Source: Avena insularis (Eukaryota > Streptophyta > Magnoliopsida > Poales > Poaceae). From it: 64,000 nucleotides of DNA. Numbering within the stretch: the stretch's first letter is position 1; each line of letters starts with the position of its first letter. Shown here piece after piece: positions 1-12,900 of the stretch. A program made the position numbers and the translations under genes. The notes below the pieces were generated by a model. It worked only from the letters and a program-made list of their open reading frames with translations. It made no database searches and was not told the DNA's origin. The DNA is taken from assembly GCA_023614405.1 (NCBI GenBank), contig CM042688.1, forward strand, positions 381,969,331-382,033,330. The letters are read 5' to 3'.

Positions 1-559
1 CATGGATCCATTAGAGTTATTGCATGTGTGTTCTTTTACTAAACCACACGGATCCACTAGATGGCATTGAAGGTGTGTTCTTTTTCTAAACCACATGGAT
101 CCAATAGAGTCATTGCATGTGTGTTATTTTCATTAACCACATGGATCCACTAGATGTCATTGCATGTGTGTTATTTTCCTAAACCACATGGATCCACTAG
201 ATGTCATTGCATGTGTGTTCTTTTCCTAAACCACATGGATACACTAGATGTCAGTGCATGTGGTCTTCTTTTCATAAACCACATGGATCCAGTAATGTCA
301 TTGTATGTTTGTTCTTTTCATAAACCAAATGGATCCACTAGATGTCATTGTATGTGTGGTCTTTTTTCCTAATCCACATGGATCCACTAGAGTCATTGCA
401 TGTGTGTTATTTTCATAAACCACATGGATGCACTAGATGTCATTGCATATGTGTTCTTTTCCTAAACCACATGGATCCACTAGAGTAATTGCATGTGTGT
501 TCTTTTCATAAACCACATGGGTCCACGAGATGTTATTGCATGTGTGTTCTTTTCATAAA
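1..559. repeat. Satellite block 1 (46/47-bp tandem monomer)
   Basis: Head-to-tail copies of a 46 or 47 bp monomer recognised by CCACATGGATCCACTAG followed by (AT)GTCATTGCATGTGTG and TTCTTTTCATAAA. Most copies carry a BamHI site (GGATCC). The block is cut at 559/560 by the left end of element E1 and resumes in phase at 13149. Its first 160 bases are a variant run (TTTTACTAAACC, CACACGGATCC, TTCATTAACC) that recurs near 14210, 28010, 29820 and 44480, which marks long-range duplication inside the array. The open frames across it are products of the repeat, not genes. Confidence 0.95.
555..559. other. Target site duplication, left of E1 (ATAAA)
   Basis: ATAAA directly precedes the TGTAACATCC start of the left LTR and is repeated exactly after the right LTR at 13149-13153. 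It comes from the CATAAACC part of the satellite monomer. Confidence 0.92.
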
Positions 560-1288
560 TGTAACATCCCTAAAAATCATGTTTCAAAACTCATTCATAT
601 CATTCTTGCATCATTCATTCTTATAGGGTTTTTCTCAAAAATCATTTGGAGACAGAAGTTTGAGCTATGATTTCATGTGGGCATTTTATCTCAATTGGCC
701 ATCACCCTTTGAGATTTGAATGCTTAGGTACTTGTTTGCTTGCCTCCATGGTTGGAAAGATTAGGAATAGCTTTTAAACCCAAGACTTCAATTTAGAAAT
801 ATTTTCTAAACCCTATTCTCAAATATTTGCAAAGAGACAAAGTCTCTGTTTATTTCAAAGACCCAAGCTTGACCAAGCCTTGCAAGGTGACCACATGGTT
901 ATTTGACTGCATTTGAACCCACAAGAATCCTGCAAAAATCCCCAAAGAAGTTTGAATTCAAAAGGATTTGAATTCATATCAAATTCATTCCAAAAAATGA
1001 AATTAGAAAAGAAAAGGCTAAGGAAAAGAAAGGGCGGTGAGAATCGCCTAGCAGATCCAGCCAGCAAGCCCACCCGGGATCTTCTTTTCTTCTCTCACGC
1101 GAAGCGCCTTGTGAACATTGACAGCAGACCCCCACTGCACCCGCGCACCTCGGCTGAGCAGGCCCGGTCCACGTCGCCCTCGTCTTCCCCAGACCGCGCC
1201 TGCGACCACGTCGCCGCGGCAGTGAAGGCCGGTAATGGCGCGGCATAATTGGGCATTAAACCCGAGCGTTTCCTGTCGATTCCCCGGC

Positions 1289-1295
1289 TATAAGA
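1289..1295 (+). promoter_or_regulatory. Candidate TATA box of E1 5' LTR
   Basis: TATAAGA lies in the GC-rich zone of the LTR. It is kept at 10699 in the 3' LTR, and E4 has TATTTAA at the matching place (56474). Transcription would start about 30 bases downstream. The assignment rests on motif and conserved position only. Confidence 0.5.
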
Positions 1296-1563
1296 TCCTC
1301 TCTGCTCCACGATCTTTTTCCCCCAGACACCTCGCTCACTCCGCCACCAGGCTGCCCTCAATCAGCTTTGCACCGCCATGAGAACCTCTCCGGCGATCGA
1401 TTCGGTGAGCCCGGTGTTCCCCTCGCCTCTCGTTCTTGCTATCCTGCTTTCGGTGAATCCTTGCGCATCTGACCTCGCTAGTCATCTGTCTGCTTTGCCC
1501 AGTCGCGGTTCCACTTGACACCGCGAGCACCGACGGCGACATCAACTCCGACGAGCTCTAGTG

Positions 1564-3454
1564 GTAAGTCCAGATCGCCCGCCTCCTAGTTCATGCTCAC
1601 TACTTCGCCGCCTTGACCACAGTGAACCTAACCGTGTCCTCGACTTGCCTTGGGGTGATCCACAGCGGCGTCCCGGCGACCACCCGGCCTGAGCGCGCCG
1701 CGAACTCCGGTGAGAATCGCGGCAGTGTGAGCGCCCTTGACCAACGCAAGTACGGCGAGCTTCGCGTGACCTCCTGAGCCCGGTGAGCTACTCCTCGATC
1801 TTCCTTACTCTCGCATCGCCAGCGTCGTTGACCAGTTCCGCCGCCGGTATGCCAGCGCCGCCCATCTGTGGCGAGCGGCGGCGTTAGATCTGGATCGAAC
1901 GCCTCGATAGATCACTTAAACCCGAGCGATGCAGCGATCTGAGCCGCACCTGCCCTTTAGATCCTACGGCTGTGAGCTCGATCCAGTTGAACCGATGGGC
2001 GAATAAGAATAAGGCAGCGTGGCTAGGTTAGATCTGAGAATAGAATTTAAAACCAGAAATTTGATCCAAATTCAAATGCCTATATCTTTTGAATGCCACG
2101 TTGGAATTTTGCAAACTTTATACCGTTGGATTCAGAAAAACAAGACCTTTCTACCTATCCTTTTTGTTTAGCATATAGTAACCATTAGATGTGCTAAAAT
2201 TGCAGAGACTTGTTTGAGGCCATTTTAAGTATAGATTTAGCTTAGTATTTTTGTTTTAGGGTTATTTAAGTTGTCTTGGATATATTTGTGACTTGTTTAG
2301 ATTCTGTAAACATGCACTTGCTTGGTTGAAGTTTTAAAAAATCATCACTTGGTAGATTCATGCATGCATGCATTCATAATACTTTTGTTTGTATATATTT
2401 GTGTGTAATTGTATGCTACAACTTTGTGTGTAGATTTTGCTAGTGATTGTGATTGTGACAGTGCTACTCTCCACACTACCAAGGCAAGTGATATCTTCAT
2501 GAATATTCCTACCTATATTTTATACTTGCATTAGATATATTTTGTTAGGACTTGCATGCTACTTTTGTCAACAAATGTTGGGAAATCCTATTTAGAATAG
2601 AATGCTAGAATTGCTAGGAAATTCCCTAAGGACAAGTTGCCATGCCATGCTTAGCCTAGCTACTAGAAAACAAGGGTGGTTTATATATTCACACTATGGA
2701 AAAATATTCTAAGTCTAAGGACTTGTTTTTATTTAACAAAACAACTAAGTTAATGAATCACGGGTGGAATGGAAAGATTGGGTTATGTTGAGTGGTTACA
2801 CAAGGCCAGTCTTGGTGAACCTTGTGTATCTCACTTGTGGATGGCCACCCAGGAACAAAGAGAATTGAGTTGTCAAATGTTGAGAAGCTTCAAGTGCAAC
2901 CACATGGTAATATGGGCTCTGCCATGATCTTAGGATGCTGGAACTTAGTCTCTTGGACAGTGGGTGGTAGATGGGTTGATAGGTTGGAGCGCGTCCATTT
3001 GACTAAGGAAAAGCTACTGAAGGATCATGTCTTGGGAAACCAAGGCTTGTGGGAAAGTGCACCACCTCTGCAGTGTAAAACCTAAGTACTTAGCCATGTC
3101 CCTGGTAAAGGACAATTTGAGCATCAAGACATGGAAACTTCAAGAATCTCATCACTCCAATTTCTAAATAAAACTTATGGGTGAACAAGGGTTAAAGGAT
3201 CTTCAGTCTTTGATTGGTAGATGCGGAGTGGATCTTGATCTCTACGATTGGTAGATACCTTGGGATGGACTTTGTCAAGCAAAAACTTAGTGTTTTCAAA
3301 AGTTAAGGAAAAATCTATTTTGAGCAATGCAAGCCTAAGCTCCACCAGCCAAATGCATATAGTATTATAGTCCACTTAAAATATACTAAGGTATCACTTG
3401 CCAATACTATTCCAAAGTATTGACCCTCTGTGGCTGTAACTTATGATGTTGCAG
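1564..3454 (+). other. Possible intron inside the LTR leader of E1
   Basis: A strong plant-like donor, GTG|GTAAGTCC, begins at 1564, about 270 bases after the TATA motif. A pyrimidine-containing acceptor, GATGTTGCAG|GTTAC, ends at 3454. Both are kept in the 3' LTR (10974 and 12871) and in E4 (56756 and 58684). E2, from another family, has GGTAAGA at 15681 and GTCGCAG|GTTA ending at 17486. Splicing would shorten the leader ahead of the first upstream ORF by about 1.9 kb. This is a prediction from sites alone. Confidence 0.35.
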
Positions 3455-3729
3455 GTTACTCTGATGATGAATAGGAGTCATGAGTCTACACTCAACATGC
3501 TTGCCTGTGGCACATGAAGATGAAGACTTATGTTTATTTACTTATTCCACAAACTCTTGTATTAGGCCTTTGGCCATGAGTTGTAAAGACTATGTTTTAT
3601 CTCTGGAATGACTGTAATAAGCGACCTTTGTATCATGTACTTCATCTTAAGCGGTGGATGCTAGCATTGATCCAGGGACTAGCATTGCAAACACAGGATC
3701 TTTTCCTTTAATAAGGAGGATCTTACAGA

Positions 3730-3741
3730 TGGTATCGAACC
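3730..3741 (+). other. Primer binding site of E1
   Basis: TGGTATCGAACC starts two bases after the LTR end. It resembles the usual plant initiator tRNA-Met site (TGGTATCAGAGCC) but lacks the A after TATC. The same departure occurs in all four elements of this window. Confidence 0.75.
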
Positions 3742-3865
3742 TTTGTGTTGCCTGTAGGATTATGACCCTAGGATTGGAAACCACTAAGGAAAAATTTTAA
3801 CTTCTTCTACACTTGTCTATTCTTCTAAACTTTTCTAATCTTCTTCTTCTCATCTCTATTTGTAG

Positions 3866-4365
3866 ATGAACTCCGCAAGCCGTGAAGAAAGGACCACTCA
3901 TGACCATGACCTTGGAGTGTGAGACTGAGTTTCCCAAGATTCTCAAGGACCTCATGGAGACCATGGGAGTGCATGGTGCAGCAGTGTACAAGGGCTTTCC
4001 AGTAATGGAGGATGGAGTGGAGTATTGGTGGGTGCAACTTCACTTGTACAAGAACAAGGAAGACAACCACAAAGAAGGGCTTTTGCATGTACACCAACAC
4101 TTTTATGCACACCACATTCTTTGAGTCTGACAAAGAAGCAGCTTGGAAGACTATCAAAGAACTAAGTGCTAGAGTCAAGTGCAAGATGCTCAACCTCCAA
4201 AAAGACTTAGAGAAAGAGAAGGAACATACCCAAGAGTTGGAAATCACCAACCAATCTTTAAGAGGAGACATTATAGACTTAGTGATAGAAGCATGTGAAC
4301 AAGATAGGGTGATTGCCACTAGGAACATTGTGTTAGCCACCAGATCCAATGAGATAGGATTGTAA
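3866..4365 (+). pseudogene. E1 upstream ORF a (ORF0a), frameshifted
   Basis: Copy of the intact 168-codon ORF of E4 (59099-59605). The start context TAGATGAACTCC is kept, but a 5-base loss just after it and a second shift near 4075 split the frame: 3882-4124 keeps the first half and 4012-4365 the second. The second half is Lys/Glu-rich and looks coiled-coil (LNLQKDLEKEKEHTQELE). About 15 residues differ from E4 over some 155 shared positions, mostly conservative, so the ORF was under constraint until recently. Function is unknown; the position between primer site and gag matches the extra orf0 reported for grass RIRE3-type elements. I do not recognise a known domain. Confidence 0.65.
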
Positions 4366-4555
4366 GCGCACTTCGTTAGTTGACGACCACCTATCACCTT
4401 ATTTTCAAAAATGATACCTTAAAAGTTTAAACCTTGGTTGGTGTAATGGATTTATGTATGCATGACTTGTGTGATTTTTGTTCCATGGTTATGCTAGAAT
4501 GTTTGTCTTGTTTAATTTAAATTGTGTTGTTCTAACTTTTCAATCTTATAAATAG

Positions 4556-5346
4556 ATGCCTATTGCCATCAGCACTGTTGAGGAGTTCTAGGCTACCCGT
4601 TTTGGTCCTCGTATCGTAGAGCTTACTACTTTACTCGATCTCCCTCTTCCTATCATTACGGTGCACCCACTCACCAAGTTTGAGAGGAAGGACCTTTGGG
4701 GCTTAAAGGTGAACCAGCAGGGCCTTGAGAGCCTACTCTGAGGCCATCGTCTTCAAGCTTATGCACGATGTGAGAGAGAGGCATGGAGGTTGTCATGCAG
4801 GATCCGATAGGGCGACTGTTAGGGCGTCACTCCCGACAGTTAGAGGCACTCACTTCCACGCCTTCAAGGCGAGATGATGACGGAGAGTCCATTGACTTTG
4901 AGGACGACTCAAGCGTCCACACAGAGCCGATACGCTGCACCTCCAGGACTTAGAGACTCTTATTAGGCACGTGGATACCGATAGGACCAACGTCATGCTT
5001 AGTAATGACGAGCTCCAGGTGCAGCTTCGCGAGAAGGACAAGCTCTTCGCGCAGCAGGACGAGATAGTCAAGGAGATGGAGACGAAGTTCGAGACCCAAG
5101 ACCGTAAGTTCAAGAGTCAAGAGAAGCGTGTCGGGATAGGAACAAGAGGATTCGTGATATGACCGAGGAACTGCAGTCAAGGACTTGAGTTAGAGCAGCG
5201 GCAGACGGTGATTGAGAGGCCGTTCCCGAAGAGGACTCTCAAGGCCAAGATCGACTCTTTGACCACTACCATCGAGGAGAACAAGACCGCAATGGAGAAG
5301 CATGAGTCTTACCTTTGTCGAGGAGGAGATTGATGCCACGCAGTAG
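4556..5346 (+). pseudogene. E1 upstream ORF b (ORF0b), broken
   Basis: Begins ATGCCTATTGCC, as in E4 (59801), and ends near GATGCCACGCAGTAG. An in-frame TAG interrupts it about 11 codons in, and several indels follow. The N-terminal part (TRFGPRIVELT-like) is compact; the C-terminal part is a long charged heptad-rich stretch visible in the open frame 4971-5162 (QVQLREKDKLFAQQDEIVKE), a probable coiled coil. It lies 190 bases after ORF0a and 219 before gag. Function is unknown, perhaps an accessory structural or nucleic-acid binding factor. Some indels may be consensus errors. Confidence 0.6.
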
Positions 5347-5564
5347 ATTTGACTACTCGATTATCTTTATTTACCTCACTTGTTATTTATGAACTTATTG
5401 TTGGACCATCCGACATGTGGATGGCTTGCCACTTTGAGACTTTTTGTTATCTTGTTGTTGAGCTTTTATCTTTGTGTTGCTTGCTATGTGTTTGTTTGAG
5501 TAATGTATTGTGCATAATTCATGTAAGGGTATCTCATTCTTATCTCTATATGAATAAACCACAG

Positions 5565-6672
5565 ATGGCACCCCGTCGCGCAAACACCAACCCCAACCCC
5601 AACATTACCCCGGAAATGCAACAAATGATGAATCTTGAGACCAGCTTATGCAAATGATGACGACGTTCATCGAACCAGAATAACAACAACAACAACCCCA
5701 ATCCCAACAACAACAACAACAATAACAACAACAACCCTCCAGGTTTTGATATGCTCACCAGATTTCTGCGTCTAAGGCCAGCTAAGTTTTCGGGAACGAC
5801 TGATCCCATGGTGGCCAATGATTGGCTACGTTCTGTGAACAAAGACTTAGTGACCGTAGGATGCACAGATGCTGAAAAGGTCAGGTTTGCAGCACATCTG
5901 TTGGAAGGACCAGCCAAGACATGGTGGGACAACTTCCATTACCACGCCTATTGATGAGGTGACTTGGGCTATCTTTGAAGATGGATTTCATTATTACTCA
6001 TATCTCACGGTATGATGAGCCTGAAAAGAAGGAATTTCACAACCTTAAGCGGCGCCACCACAGTGGCTGAATATATTGAAGAGTTCAACAATCGGCGCGC
6101 TATGCGGATGAGGTTGACATTGATGCCAAAAGGAAGGAAAAGTTTACGGAAGGCTTGAATGATGAGCTAAATCTGCGGTATGCGTGGCATATGTTCCAAC
6201 TTATCAGTCGCTGTGTGACAAGGCTGTTATTGTGGAAAATAAAATGAAGCAAGTTGAGAGTAGAAAGAGGAAACACTCCGACAAGCATAGCTCGGGATCG
6301 TATCATAAACGATCTCACTATGACGATAGTGTCAGCTCAGGATCCCACAAGCATGGGAAGTTTAACAAGCACCACAACCACAACCGTCATGACAACAAGC
6401 ATCATCGCAATCATGACAATGATAAGTACAAGAACCACAAGAGTGGATATAAGAGCCACCATAGTGGAAGTGGAAGTGGAAGTGGAAGTCAACCTAAGAA
6501 GGACAACAGTCAGGTTGAATGCTTCAAATGCAAGAAGCTGGGGCATTATGCTAATGAGTGCCCTGAGAAGAACGTTGAAGGACCTAACAAACCCAATCCT
6601 TTTCAGAAAGGACAGGTTAACCACATCAATGTGGAGGAAGTCTATGAAGAACCTGATGCCGTTCTTTGGTAA
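5565..6672 (+). pseudogene. gag: E1 Gag (capsid and nucleocapsid), frameshifted
   Basis: Starts ATGGCACCCCGTCGC, followed by an Asn/Pro/Gln-rich low-complexity stretch. The retrotransposon Gag domain comes next (FLRLRPAKFSGTTDPMVAND, then CTDAEKVRFAAHLLEGPA and WWDNF), visible in frame at 5751-5954. After shifts near 5935-6180 the frame reopens at 6184-6672 with a His/Ser/Lys-rich linker and one CCHC knuckle at 6520-6561 (C-x2-C-x4-H-x4-C). Gag packages the RNA in virus-like particles. In the intact family gag and pol form one frame, as E4 shows; here an extra T near 6665 (CTTTGGTAAG against GCTGGTAAG in E4) ends it. Confidence 0.85.
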
Positions 6673-9600
6673 GTTCAGACTCAATTCCATCTCAGCATTT
6701 GTACTCTTTGACACTGGTGCATCTCATTCATTCATATCTAAAGCATTTGTCGAAAGAAATGGGTTTGCATCTGAAAACATTGGGTGTCCGATAAAAGTTA
6801 GCTCTCCGGGAGGGGATATGATAGTGAGTCTTGGATGCCGGGATCTAGTCATAGAGATCGGAAAACATAAGTTTCCAGTAAACCTAATAATCCTAAATTC
6901 CCAAGGATTGGATGTAATTTTGGGAATGGATTGGATGGCTAAGTATGAGGGAGTACTAGATTGTGCAAATCGCACAATTTCACTCACAACCCCTGCAGGT
7001 AAGAGGATAACATTTAAGTCCAGTTTTAAATCAAAAGGGAGTAAGCTAAATTCTCTTAAGGGGGTTAGCATGGACATGGTGCCAATTGTGTGTGAGGATC
7101 CGGATGTGTTCCCGGAAGAATTACCAGGAATGCCACCAGATCGAGATGTGGAATTTATAATAGAATTGGTACTGTGTTCTGGACCAAGGGCAAAAGGCCT
7201 TATAAAATGTCATTGATTTAACTTAAGGAACTCAAGAAACAACTTGGAGAACAATTGCAAAGGATTCATCCACCAAGTTCTTCATCTTGGGGAGCTCCAG
7301 TTTTGTTCGTAGAAAAGAGAGATAGAACTCAAAGACTATGCATAGATTACCGTTCTCTCAACGAGGTAACCATCAAGAACAAATATCCTTTGCCAAGAAT
7401 CAATGACTTGTTTGATCAGCTAGAAGGAGCTTGTGTGTTCTCAAAGATTGACCTTCGGTCAGGCTATTTTCAACTCAAGATAAGAGAGCAAGACATACCT
7501 AAAACAGCATTTACCACAAGGTATGGATTGTATGAGTACACGGTGATGCCTTTTGGTTTAACCAACGCCCAAAGATACTTCATGAATATGATGAACAAAG
7601 TGTTCATGGAATTTCTCGACAAGTTTGTTGTCGTTTTCATCGATGACATCTTAGTCTACTCCAAGAGCAAGGAAGAACATAAAAGACATCTACGCTTGAT
7701 ACTTGAGAAACTAAGGGAACATAAACTTTATGCCAAATTCAGCAAGTGTGAGTTTTGGTTAGAGGAAGTTGGATTTCTTGGTCATGTTATGACAAAGGAT
7801 GGTGTAGCAGTTGATCCTGCTAAAGTTTCCGTGATGTAATGGGAATCTCCTAAGAATGTAAAAGAGGTTCGTAGTTTCCGTGGTTTAGCTGGTTATTACA
7901 GACTGTTCATTGAAATTTTTTCTAAGGTTGCTATACCAATGTCGGAATTGTTAACGAAAGATAAGAAATTTGCTTGGTCTGAAGGATGTGAACTCAGCTT
8001 TCAAGAACTAAAGAAGAGACTTGTGTCAAGACCATTCATGCTTACCAGATTTGGAAAAGGATTTGTGTATATTGTGATGCTTCTCATCAAGGATTAGGTG
8101 CCGATTTATGCAAGGCGGAAAAGTTGTGGCTTATGCCTCGAGACAACTCAAAACTCATGAAGTAAATTATCCTACTCATGATTTAGAGTTAGTCTGTTGT
8201 CCATGCACTCAAAACATGGAGACATTACCTTTTGGGAAAACGCTAGAAGTATTCACCACCATAAGAGTTTGAAATATATCTTCACGTATGAGATCAATAT
8301 GAGACAAAGAAGATGGCTAGAACTTATCAAGGATTATGACTTAAATTTGCAATACCACCGGTAAAGCAAATGTAGTAGCAGATGCTCTAAGTCGTAAGGC
8401 GCTTGTAAATGGTCTTACCAAAGGTGAATTGCACGATGATTTGTGTAAGCAATTCAAGGAACTCAGGTTGAGATTGTGCCGGAAGGACATCTCATGTCTT
8501 TGGATGTTCAACCCACTGCTGGATAAGATTAAAGAAGCCCAAAAGACGGATAAAGAAATCAAGAGATTAAGGAAAGGATTAGCCAAGGAAAGCTAAAAGT
8601 TTCCATATGGACGAACAAGGTACTTTATGGCACGAGAAACGATTTGTGTTCCACAAGATCCGAAATGCGGAAACTGATTCGCAAGAAGCCCATAACTCTC
8701 CATATTCTATTCACCCGGAAACACCAAAATGTACATGGATATGAAAGAAAGATTTTGGTGGAACAATCTCAAAAGGGACATCGCGAACACATTGCTTTGT
8801 GTGATGTATGTAGAGTGAAAGGAGCATCGAAACCAGCAGGATTGCTTCAACCAATGCCTATTCACGAATGGAAGTGGGAAAATATTGGTATGGATTTCAT
8901 TACCGGATTACCAAGGACCAGGTCGGTATGATTCCATATGGGTAATAGTAGATCGCCTAACTAAAGTGGCTCATTTTATACCCGTAAAGACAACTTATAC
9001 CAAAGGCAAAGTTAGCCAAAATCTACATGAGCAGAATTGTATGCCTCCACGGTGTACCTAAGAGTATTGTGTCCGATAGAGGAACCTTCACTTCTCACTT
9101 TGGAGACAGCTTCATGAATCTTTAGGAACGAGATTGGAATTCAGACTCGCTTTCATCCTCAAACCGATGGACAAACAGAAAGGACTAATCAAATTTTGAA
9201 GACATGTTGAGGGCATGTGCCCTAGACTATGGAGCAAGTTGGGATGAAAGTCCGCTTACGCAGAGTTCTCTTACAACAACAAATACCAATCTAGTATTGG
9301 GATGGCACCATTTGAGTTTCTATACGGAAGAAAGTGTACCACCCCACCGCTATGGAATGGTGTGGGAGAAAGAAGTTTGTTTGGACCAGACCTTATCAAA
9401 GACGCCAAGAAAAGGTCAAATTGGTCGAGATGATTGAAGATAGCACAGTCTAGATGTAAAAGCTACGCAGATGCTAAGCGAGAAGTCACTTACGAAGTTG
9501 GGGATAGAGCTTATCTTAGAGTATCACCACTTCGTGGAGTAAAAAGATTTGGAGTCAAAGGAAAGTTAGCACCAAGATATGTGGGACCATTCAATATTTT

Positions 9601-9956
9601 AAGTCGCAAGGAGAAGTCAGATATGAAATCGAATCGCCAAAGATCTTTACTAGCAAATCCATAATGTTTTCATGTGAGCCAGCTCAAGAAATGTCACCAG
9701 AAATGGAAGAAACATCTTTGAAAGATACCATATCTTTGGAAGAAGTTCAACTAGAAAGTGATCTCACCTATGAAGAAAAGTGTCAAGATACTTGAGACCA
9801 CGTAAAGAGTCACAAGAACAAAGACTATCAAGTTTTGCAAAGTACAATGGAATCATCATTCAAGAAGAAGCAACATGGGAAAGAGAAGATGATCTTGGAA
9901 AGACCACCTCACCTATTTGTTAGTTAATCCAATCTCGAGGGCGAGATTCATTTTAA
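6673..9956 (+). pseudogene. pol: E1 Pol: protease, reverse transcriptase, RNase H, integrase; decayed
   Basis: The protease motif DTGA is at 6710-6721, followed by LDVILGMDW. Reverse transcriptase has [20 protein letters not shown] near 7340 and the catalytic FIDD at 7636-7647; its frame 7255-7839 ends at a TAA. RNase H remains (around 8070-8400) are shifted. Integrase keeps a zinc-finger region, CDVC near 8800 and [10 protein letters not shown] near 8890, with broken frames after it. Decayed chromodomain sequence follows at about 9775-9900. The end matches E2 (CTCGAGGGCGAGATTC). NAQRYF replaces the usual NAPAYF after the RT MPFGLT motif, a further sign of decay. Probably inactive, though some shifts could be assembly errors. 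Confidence 0.88.
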
Positions 9957-9967
9957 GGGGTTAGATT
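9953..9967 (+). other. Polypurine tract region of E1
   Basis: TTAAGGGGTTAGATT lies directly before the 3' LTR start at 9968 and would prime plus-strand synthesis. E2 has TTAAGGGGGTTAG in the same place. Confidence 0.65.
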
Positions 9968-12900
9968 TGTAACATCCCTAAAATCATGTTTCAAAACTCA
10001 TTCATATCATTCTTGCATCATTCATTCATATAGGGTTTTTCTCAAAAATCATTTGGAGATGTAAGTTTGAGCTATGATTTCATGTGGGCATTTTATCTCA
10101 ATTGGCCATCACCCTTTGAGATTTGAATGCTTAGGTACTTGTTTGCTTGCCTCCATGGTTGGAAAGATTAGGAGTAGCTTTTAAACCCAAGACTTCAATT
10201 TAGAAATATTTTCTAAACCCTATTCTCCAATATTTGCAAAGAGACAAAGTCTCTGTTTATTTCAAAGACCCAAGCTTGACCAAGCCTTGCAAGGTGACCA
10301 CATGGTTATTTGACTGCATTTGAACCCACAAGAACCCTGCAAAAATCCCCAAAGAAGTTTGAATTCAAAAGGATTTGAATTCATATCAAATTCATTCCAG
10401 AAAATGAAATTAGAAAAGAAAAGGCTAAGGAAAAGAGGGCCGAGCGGCCAGACCGCCCAAAGCAGCAGATCCAGCCCAGAAGCCCACCCGGATCTTCTTT
10501 TTCTTCTCTCACGCCAAGAAGACGCTTGACAGGCGAATTTCACCTGCACACCGCGCACCTCGCTGACGAACGGGCCCGGTCCATGTCGCCCTCGTCTTCC
10601 CCAGACCGCGCCTGCGACCACGTCGCCGCGGCAGTGAAGGCCGGTAATGGCGCGGCGTAAATGGGCATTAAACCCGAGCATTTCCTGTCGATTCCCGCTA
10701 TAAGATCCTCTCGCTCCACGATCTTTTTCCCCAGACACCTCGCCACTCCGCCACCAGTCGCCTCAATCAGCTTTGCACCGCCATGATGTAATCCTCTCCG
10801 GCGATCGATTCCGGTGAGCCCAAGTGTTCCTCTCGCCTCGTTCTTGCTATCCTGCCGGTGAATCCTTGCGCATTCATCGACCTCGCTTAGTCTGTCTCAG
10901 ACGCCTGTGTCGCTGGTTCCACTTGACACCGCGAAAGCACCGACGGCGACATCAACTCCGACGAGCTCTAGTGGTAAGTCCAGATCGCCAACGCCTCCTA
11001 GTTCATGCTCACTACTTCGCTTTGACCTCGTGAACCTAACCGTGTCCTCGACTTGCCTTGGGTGATCCACAGAACGCCCCCGACGACCACCCGACGCACC
11101 GACGCCGCCGAACTCCGGTGAGGAATCGCAGCCGTGACAGAGCGCCTTGACCAACCGCAGTAGTACGACGAAGCTTCGCAGTGACCTCCTGAGCCCGGTG
11201 AGCTACTCCTCGATCTTCCTCTGCATCATCGGCATCATCGGCATCGACGGTTCCACTGCCGTATTACCGCAGCAGCCGCCATCTCGGGTTGGCAAAGAAG
11301 CAGTTAGATCTCGGATCGAACGCCACGATAGATCACTTAAACCCAAGACGCGATCTGAGCCGCACCTGCCTTTAGATCCTACTACGGCTGTGGAGCTCGA
11401 TCCAGCGAACCGCACGGCGAATAAGAATAAGACGCGTATTAGGTTAGATCTGAGAATAGAATTTAAAACCAGAAATTTGATCCAAATTCAAATGCCTATA
11501 TCTTTTGAATGCCACGTTGAATTTTGCAAACTTTATACCGCTGGATTCAGAAAACAAGACCTTTCTACCTATCCTTTTTGTTTAGCATATAGTAACCATT
11601 AGATGTGCTAAAATTGCAGATACTTGTTTGAGGCCATTTTAAGTATAGATTTAGCTTAGTATTTTTTTTTAGGGTTATTTAAGTTGTCTTGGATATATTT
11701 GTGACTTGTTTAGATTCTGTAAACATGCACTTGCTTGGTTGAAGTTTTCAAAAATCATCACTTGGTAGATTCATGCATGCATGCATTCATAATACTTTTG
11801 TTTGTATATATTTGTGTGTAATTGTATGCTACAACTTTGTGTGTAGATTTTGCTAGTGATTGTGATTGTGACGAGTGCTACTCTCCACACTACCAAGGCA
11901 AGTGATATCTTCATGAATATTCCCTACCTATATTTTATACTTGCATTAGATATATTTTGTTAGGACTTGCATGCTACTTTTGTCAACAAATGTTGGGAAA
12001 TCCTATTTAGAATAGAATGCTAGAATTGCTAGGAAATTCCCTAAGGACAAGTTGCCATGCCATGCTTAGCCTAGCTACTAGAAAACAAGGGTGGTTTATA
12101 TATTCACACTATGGAAAAATATTCTAAGTCTAAGGACTTGTTTTTATTTAACAAAACAACTAAGTTAATGAATCACCTGGGTGGAATGGAAAGATTGGTT
12201 ATGTTGAGTGGTTACACAAGGCCGGGTACTGGTGAACCTTGTGTATCTCACTTGTGGATGGCCACCCAGGAACAAAGAGAATTGAGTTGTCAAATGTTGA
12301 GAAGCTTCAAGTGCAACCACATGGTAATATGGGCTCTGCCATGATCTTAGGATGCTGGAACTTAGTCTCTTGGACAGGGTGGTAGATGGGTTGATAGGTT
12401 GGAGCGTCCATTTGACTAAGGAAAAGCTATCAAGGATCATGTCTTGGGAAACCAAGGCTTGTGGGGAAAGTGCACCACCTCTGCAGAGTGTAAAACCTAA
12501 GTACTTAGCCATGTCCCTGGTAAAGGACAATTTGAGCATCAAGACATGGAAACTTCAAGAATCTCATCACTCCAATTTCTAAATAAAACTTATGGGTGAA
12601 CAAGGGTTAAAGGATCTTCAGTCTTTGATTGGTAGATGCCCGGAGTGGATCTTCAGTCTCTGATTGGTAGATACCTTGGGATGGACTTTGTCAAGCAAAA
12701 ACTTAGTGTTTTCAAAAAGTTAAGGAAAAATCTATTTTGAGCAATGCAAGCCTAAGCTCCACCAGCCAAATGCATATAGTATTATAGTCCACTTAAAATA
12801 TACTAAGGTATCACTTGCCAATACTATTCCAAAGTATTGACCCTCTGTGGCTGTAACTTATGATGTTGCAGGTTACTCTGATGATGAATAGGAGTCATGA

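Larger units (their letters stand above)
560..3727 (+). repeat. E1 5' LTR (3.17 kb)
   Basis: Direct repeat of 9968-13148, starting TGTAACATCCC and ending CTTACA. It has three zones: an AT-rich start (560-1020), a GC-rich promoter-like zone (about 1020-2000) with a TATA motif at 1289, and a long AT-rich tail with the 3' end signals. No protein is supported: the open frames at 913-1248, 974-1246 and 2822-3085 are not shared as frames with the other LTR copy. Differences from the 3' LTR cluster in the GC-rich zone and in homopolymers. Confidence 0.92.

Noticed and set aside
913..1361. Overlapping ORFs on both strands in the GC-rich part of the E1 LTR (also 10262-10746, 15021-15732, 24140-24632)
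   Set aside because: GC-rich promoter sequence with few stop codons; frames are not preserved between paired LTRs.
6254..6714. Thr/Met-rich and Val-rich frames across the Gag linker on both strands (also 61586-62059 and 61603-61890)
   Set aside because: Out-of-frame readings of the His/Ser-rich Gag linker (CAY and AGY repeats). The sense frame with the CCHC knuckle is the real one.
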